Source: Bacilli bacterium (GTDB taxonomy: Bacteria > Bacillota_I > Bacilli_A > RF39 > UBA660). Taken from it: a stretch of 9,040 nt of DNA. The stretch is from positions 1 to 9,040 of the forward strand of contig JAQVNR010000055.1 of assembly GCA_028703035.1 (NCBI GenBank). The letters run 5' to 3'. Positions 6,309 through 9,040 of the stretch are shown piece after piece (positions within the stretch are counted from its first letter, which is position 1; the number at the start of each line of letters is the position of its first letter). The notes under the pieces were generated by a model, which saw only the letters and a list, made by a program, of their open reading frames with translations, made no database searches and had not been told where the DNA came from. Position numbers and translations under genes: made by a program.

Positions 6309-7607
6309 ATGATACTTATAAAAAATAAATTTATTAAAAGTTCTTTAATATTAATAATTGGCGGAGCCCTTACTAAATTATTTGGTTTTTTTATTAGAAT
6401 ATATTTCACAAGAATTATTGGCCAAGATGGAATTGATATTTATGCAATTATTATGCCAACATTTAGTTTATTAATTGCGATTGCCCAATTAGGTTTTCCT
6501 ATTGCAATCTCTCATATAATCGCTAAGGGGGAAAAAAGAGGAAAAAATGTAATTTTATCTGTTATTCCAATTTCAATTATATTAAATATCATTTTAATTA
6601 GCCTTACTATTATTTCAGCTCATTACCTTAGTCATAATCTTCTCCATGAACCAAGAGCTGAAATACCTCTTATTTGTTTATCTTTAGTGCTACCATTTAT
6701 TTCTATTTCTAGTATTATTAGAGGCTATTTTTTTGGTAAACAACAAATGGTACCTCATACTTTATCTAATATTATTGAACAAGTTGTTAAACTAATAGTT
6801 ATCCTCTTTTTATTACCCTATCTTCTAAAATACGGAACAATAGTTGCTGTTTCTGGCTTTGTTTTAATTAATATATTTTCAGAAATTATTTCTATCATTA
6901 TATTTTTATTATTCTTACCCAAAAATTTTACAATTTCTAAAGAAGATATTAAACCAGATTTAGGAACTATTAAAGAAGTTTTAGAAGTTGGCATACCTAG
7001 TGTTGGTAGTAGAATTATTGGCAACATCGGTTTTTTCCTAGAACCTATTATTTTAACTTATATTATGATGTTTGTTGGTTATCAAAGTTCTTATATAGTT
7101 AGTCAGTATGCAGTATATAACACTTATGTAATAGGCCTTTTAATTGTCCCAACCTTTTTTATTACAGCACTTAGTACTGCCTTAATTCCGGAAATTTCAA
7201 AAAACAGTCATAATAAAATTAAAGTTAAAAAATTATTTAAAAAGGTGATGGTTTTATCATTAATACTAGGAATAGTAGCAAATGCATTTTTATTCTTTTC
7301 TGCAGAGTATATTTTGAAAATAATTTTTAATACAACTAAAGGTGTTACATATATTAAAGTTCTAGCTCCTTTCTTTGTATTTTATTATTTAGAAGCACCT
7401 ATGGCAAGTACCCTTCAAGCTCTTGGTTATGCTAAATATCAAGTAAGAATAACAGCAATTGGAATAATTATTAAATTATCAATGATTGTTCTATTAAGTT
7501 TATTTAAAATTGGTATTTACTGTTTAATATTTGCCGAAGTAATCTTTATTCTAATTGTTGTTTTACTTAATTATTTAAAAATAAAAAAAATATTAAGAAG
7601 CTCTTAG
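6309..7607 (+). CDS. SpoVB/YtgP-like MOP-superfamily lipid-linked oligosaccharide flippase
   Basis: This 432-residue polytopic membrane protein has about 12 hydrophobic segments spread along its length. Hallmarks of the SpoVB/YtgP branch of the MOP flippases are TKLFGFFIRIYFTRIIG near residue 22, RGYFFGKQQMVPH (138-150) followed by NIIEQVVK (154-161), and GIPSVGSRIIGN (228-239). Such proteins move lipid-linked cell-wall or polysaccharide precursors across the membrane. It is shorter than the roughly 520-residue SpoVB, so a 12-helix form is likely. Position next to comN matches spoVB in Bacillus, but sporulation cannot be inferred from it. The start is odd: ATG 6309 directly follows AAAGG (6304-6308) with no spacer, a stop (TAA 6303-6305) closes the frame upstream, and the next in-frame ATG (residue 49) would remove the first helix. 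The 3' end overlaps tig by 4 bases. Confidence 0.85.
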   Translation: MILIKNKFIKSSLILIIGGALTKLFGFFIRIYFTRIIGQDGIDIYAIIMPTFSLLIAIAQLGFPIAISHIIAKGEKRGKNVILSVIPISIILNIILISLTIISAHYLSHNLLHEPRAEIPLICLSLVLPFISISSIIRGYFFGKQQMVPHTLSNIIEQVVKLIVILFLLPYLLKYGTIVAVSGFVLINIFSEIISIIIFLLFLPKNFTISKEDIKPDLGTIKEVLEVGIPSVGSRIIGNIGFFLEPIILTYIMMFVGYQSSYIVSQYAVYNTYVIGLLIVPTFFITALSTALIPEISKNSHNKIKVKKLFKKVMVLSLILGIVANAFLFFSAEYILKIIFNTTKGVTYIKVLAPFFVFYYLEAPMASTLQALGYAKYQVRITAIGIIIKLSMIVLLSLFKIGIYCLIFAEVIFILIVVLLNYLKIKKILRSS

Positions 7608-7620
7608 CTTTTTAATATTT
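7588..7620. terminator. Terminator at the flippase / tig convergent junction
   Basis: The arms at 7588-7602 and 7606-7620 pair over 15 positions (one G-U wobble in the rightward RNA) around a 3-base loop. The 3' arm is rich in T for the rightward transcript, and A-runs at 7583-7590 give a U-tract leftward. In leftward RNA the wobble becomes an A-C mismatch, so it should be stronger rightward. Both stop codons lie inside. Confidence 0.65.
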
Positions 7621-8845
7621 CAATTGCTTGACGCATTTTTAAATCATACTCGACCGTATTTTTATCTACCATTTTTAAAAATTCTTCTTCAGTAGTTTGA
7701 TAAGCTTCGGCAAGTTTAGTTATTTCTTCTTCAACAGCTGTCTTTTCAATTACAATTTTTTCTTTTTCTGCTATTTTTTCTAAAAGATATCTAGATTTAA
7801 TTCTGTTAATTGCTTCTGGTTCCATCATCTTTTCAGTAGATTCTTTATTGGTTTTAGTTAATTCGAAATATTGATCTAATGTTATCCCTTGCATTTGTAA
7901 TTGCTGAGTATATTGCTCTAAGATTCGCTTAACTTCTTCAGCAATAATTTCTGGATTAATCTCTACTTCTAAATTTTCTGTTGCTTTTTTTAGTAATTGA
8001 TCAATATAACTATTTTCAGCATCTGCTTCTTTACGTTCTAGTAAATGTTTACTTATTTTACTTTCTAGTTCGTTTTCGGTAGTTATATCGTCATAACCTA
8101 AGTCTTCATAAAAATCTTTATTAAGCTCAGGTAAAACCCTTTTTTTAATACCTTCTATCTTTACTGTGAACTCTACATCTTTACCTTTAAGTTTATCAAC
8201 ATAATCTTCTGGGAATTTTAAATTTATTATTTTCTCTTCACCAATTTTCATACCGATTAATGCTTCTTCAAAGCCAGGAATAAAAGAATTAGATCCAATT
8301 TCTAGAGGATATGCTTCTCCACTCCCACCTTCAAGTTCTTTTCCATCAACTATACCTTTAAAATTAATAACTGCAGTTAATCCTTTTTCAACTATTCCAT
8401 CATTATCTTCAATTACATCAGCATATTGATTCCTTAAACGATTAATTTCAGTTTCTATTTCTTCTTTAGAAACTTTAACATCTTCTTTTTTGATACCTAT
8501 TTTTTTATATTTACCTAATTTTATCTCTGGTTTTTCTATAATTCTAAATTTAAAAGTTGCCTCATTTTTACAGACATGAGTAACATCAACCGATGGTTGA
8601 CAAACTGGTTCTATTTTATTATCAGCCATCATTTTTTGATAAGCACTATCTATAGATAAATTAATAGCGTCCATAAATAAAGATTCGGCACCTACTTGTT
8701 TAAAATAAACATCCTTAGGTACTGTACCTTTTCTAAAACCATCAAGTTTAATATCTTTTTTCTTAGCTTTATAAGCTTTATCTAGTGCTTCTTCCCATTC
8801 TTTACCTTCAATAGAAATTTCTATTTCTTTAACATTTTTTTGCAT
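7604..8845 (-). CDS. tig: Trigger factor, ribosome-associated chaperone and peptidyl-prolyl isomerase
   Basis: Trigger factor binds ribosomal protein L23 at the tunnel exit and shields nascent chains. From ATG 8845 the protein is 413 residues, slightly below the usual 425-435. The N-terminal ribosome-binding domain carries the signature GFRKGTVP (36-43). The FKBP-type PPIase domain lies at about 155-235 (YPLEIGSNSFIPGFEEAL, GMKIGEEK). A helical C-terminal chaperone domain follows to the end. The frame also has an ATG at 8872, but I choose 8845. A strong AAAGGAG (8858-8852) sits 6 bases before it, the sequence from there aligns with family N-termini, and the -10 box (8878-8873) overlaps the upstream ATG. 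It is transcribed alone here, convergent with the flippase gene (4-base overlap). Confidence 0.96.
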   Translation of the reverse strand: MQKNVKEIEISIEGKEWEEALDKAYKAKKKDIKLDGFRKGTVPKDVYFKQVGAESLFMDAINLSIDSAYQKMMADNKIEPVCQPSVDVTHVCKNEATFKFRIIEKPEIKLGKYKKIGIKKEDVKVSKEEIETEINRLRNQYADVIEDNDGIVEKGLTAVINFKGIVDGKELEGGSGEAYPLEIGSNSFIPGFEEALIGMKIGEEKIINLKFPEDYVDKLKGKDVEFTVKIEGIKKRVLPELNKDFYEDLGYDDITTENELESKISKHLLERKEADAENSYIDQLLKKATENLEVEINPEIIAEEVKRILEQYTQQLQMQGITLDQYFELTKTNKESTEKMMEPEAINRIKSRYLLEKIAEKEKIVIEKTAVEEEITKLAEAYQTTEEEFLKMVDKNTVEYDLKMRQAIEILKS

Positions 8846-8872
8846 ATTTTTCTCCTTTGCTTTACTTTTCAT

Positions 8873-8901
8873 ATTATACTGTATTTCATTATTTTATGCA
8901 A
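8873..8901 (-). promoter_or_regulatory. tig: Promoter of tig
   Basis: On the minus strand TTGCAT (8901-8896), 17 bases, then perfect TATAAT (8878-8873). The predicted transcript start near 8866 lies downstream of the ATG at 8872, which is why that longer start is rejected. The -35 resembles the TTGCAA used at 496-491. Confidence 0.6.
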
Positions 8902-8905
8902 GGGA

Positions 8906-8934
8906 CTGAAAGATTTGATAGTGTAAAATATATT
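8906..8934 (+). promoter_or_regulatory. Candidate promoter for the right-edge gene
   Basis: CTGAAA (8906-8911), 17 bases, TATATT (8929-8934) on the plus strand; 4-of-6 and 5-of-6 matches to sigma-A consensus. It would start RNA near 8941, giving a leader of about 65 bases that contains the hairpin at 8953-9005. The match could be chance in AT-rich DNA. Confidence 0.35.
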
Positions 8935-8952
8935 AGGGGAAGGTATAAAAAA

Positions 8953-9005
8953 AAGAAGATCTCTGTTAAAATTAATTTGAAATATAAATAACGGAGGTTC
9001 TTCTT
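8953..9005 (+). promoter_or_regulatory. Predicted leader hairpin sequestering the ribosome binding site
   Basis: AAGAAGA (8953-8959) pairs with TCTTCTT (8999-9005). After one T-T mismatch, CTCTGTT (8961-8967) pairs with AACGGAGG (8990-8997) with one bulged G and one G-U pair. That makes 14 base pairs closing a 22-base AT-rich loop. The Shine-Dalgarno GGAGG (8993-8997) is inside the stem and the ATG follows it directly. Confidence 0.45.
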
Positions 9006-9040
9006 ATGAATATGATATCACAATTTGGGCAAGTTTTGGA
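9006..9040 (+). CDS. Start of an unrecognised gene, cut by the window edge
   Basis: ATG 9006 follows CGGAGG (8992-8997) with 8-base spacing, the strongest Shine-Dalgarno in the window. Only 11 complete codons are visible (MNMISQFGQVL), too few to name the product. A second in-frame ATG at 9012 is an alternative start. The gene is divergent from tig and has a structured leader. Confidence 0.65.
   Translation, partial: MNMISQFGQVL

Noticed and set aside
6818..7027. 69-residue minus-strand open frame
   Set aside because: It is antisense to the flippase gene, whose conserved PSVGSR segment occupies the same bases; no ribosome binding site.
8846..8872. Nine-residue N-terminal extension of trigger factor
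   Set aside because: The strong AAAGGAG sits inside it at proper distance from ATG 8845, and the tig -10 box overlaps the longer start.
8935..8991. Short leader peptide before the right-edge gene
   Set aside because: GGGGAAGG looks like a ribosome binding site, but no ATG or GTG follows at proper distance; the only TTG (8977) gives a four-codon frame.
1..9040. CRISPR array, tRNA/rRNA, insertion sequence or phage module
   Set aside because: No spaced direct repeats, cloverleaf, transposase or phage-type gene was found on either strand.

Overview
The window is AT-rich DNA with Gram-positive signals: AGGAGG-type ribosome binding sites, sigma-A-like promoters with TATAAT -10 boxes, short intergenic gaps and translationally coupled genes. 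The gene content (ComN-like regulator, long Rel, DTD, SpoVB/YtgP-type flippase, TIGR04086/YrzE-type membrane protein, UvrC, trigger factor) points to a low-GC Bacillota/Bacilli-type chromosome, possibly an uncultured gut lineage related to Mollicutes or Erysipelotrichia. Trp is encoded by TGG where checked in rel, and rel ends in TGA, so the standard bacterial code applies. I see no phage, IS, CRISPR, tRNA or rRNA sequence.

Layout. 1-440 (-): 5' part of a membrane-anchored protein, running off the left edge. 558-740 (+): small ribbon-helix-helix-like protein, divergent from it, with a dyad between the two. 737-2500 (-): uvrC, convergent with and overlapping the small gene. 2570-2917 (+): short single-domain YigZ/IMPACT protein, divergent from uvrC, followed by 2951-3313 (+), a four-helix TIGR04086-type membrane protein. 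6210-3326 (-): a tight operon of comN-like gene, rel (RSH) and dtd. 6309-7607 (+): SpoVB/YtgP-like flippase, divergent from comN. 7604-8845 (-): tig. 9006-9040 (+): first codons of an unrecognised gene whose ribosome binding site lies in a predicted hairpin. No gene-free stretch exceeds 300 bases.

How it fits together. From general knowledge, homologues of comN, spoVB, yrzE, rel and dtd lie near one another in Bacillus, so the centre looks like a vertically inherited housekeeping block for alarmone signalling, tRNA proofreading and envelope lipid-linked export. All three convergent gene pairs end on an inverted repeat that overlaps the 3' codons of at least one of the genes and looks like a two-way terminator.

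The most notable observation is in Rel. Its synthetase, TGS, zinc-finger and ACT regions look intact, but the hydrolase HD motif has lost the Asp of the HD pair and both residues of the catalytic Glu-Asp pair. This predicts a synthetase-dominant Rel. Other leads are the Shine-Dalgarno-sequestering hairpin at 8953-9005, a dyad over the promoter beside the ribbon-helix-helix gene, and the odd start of the flippase gene.
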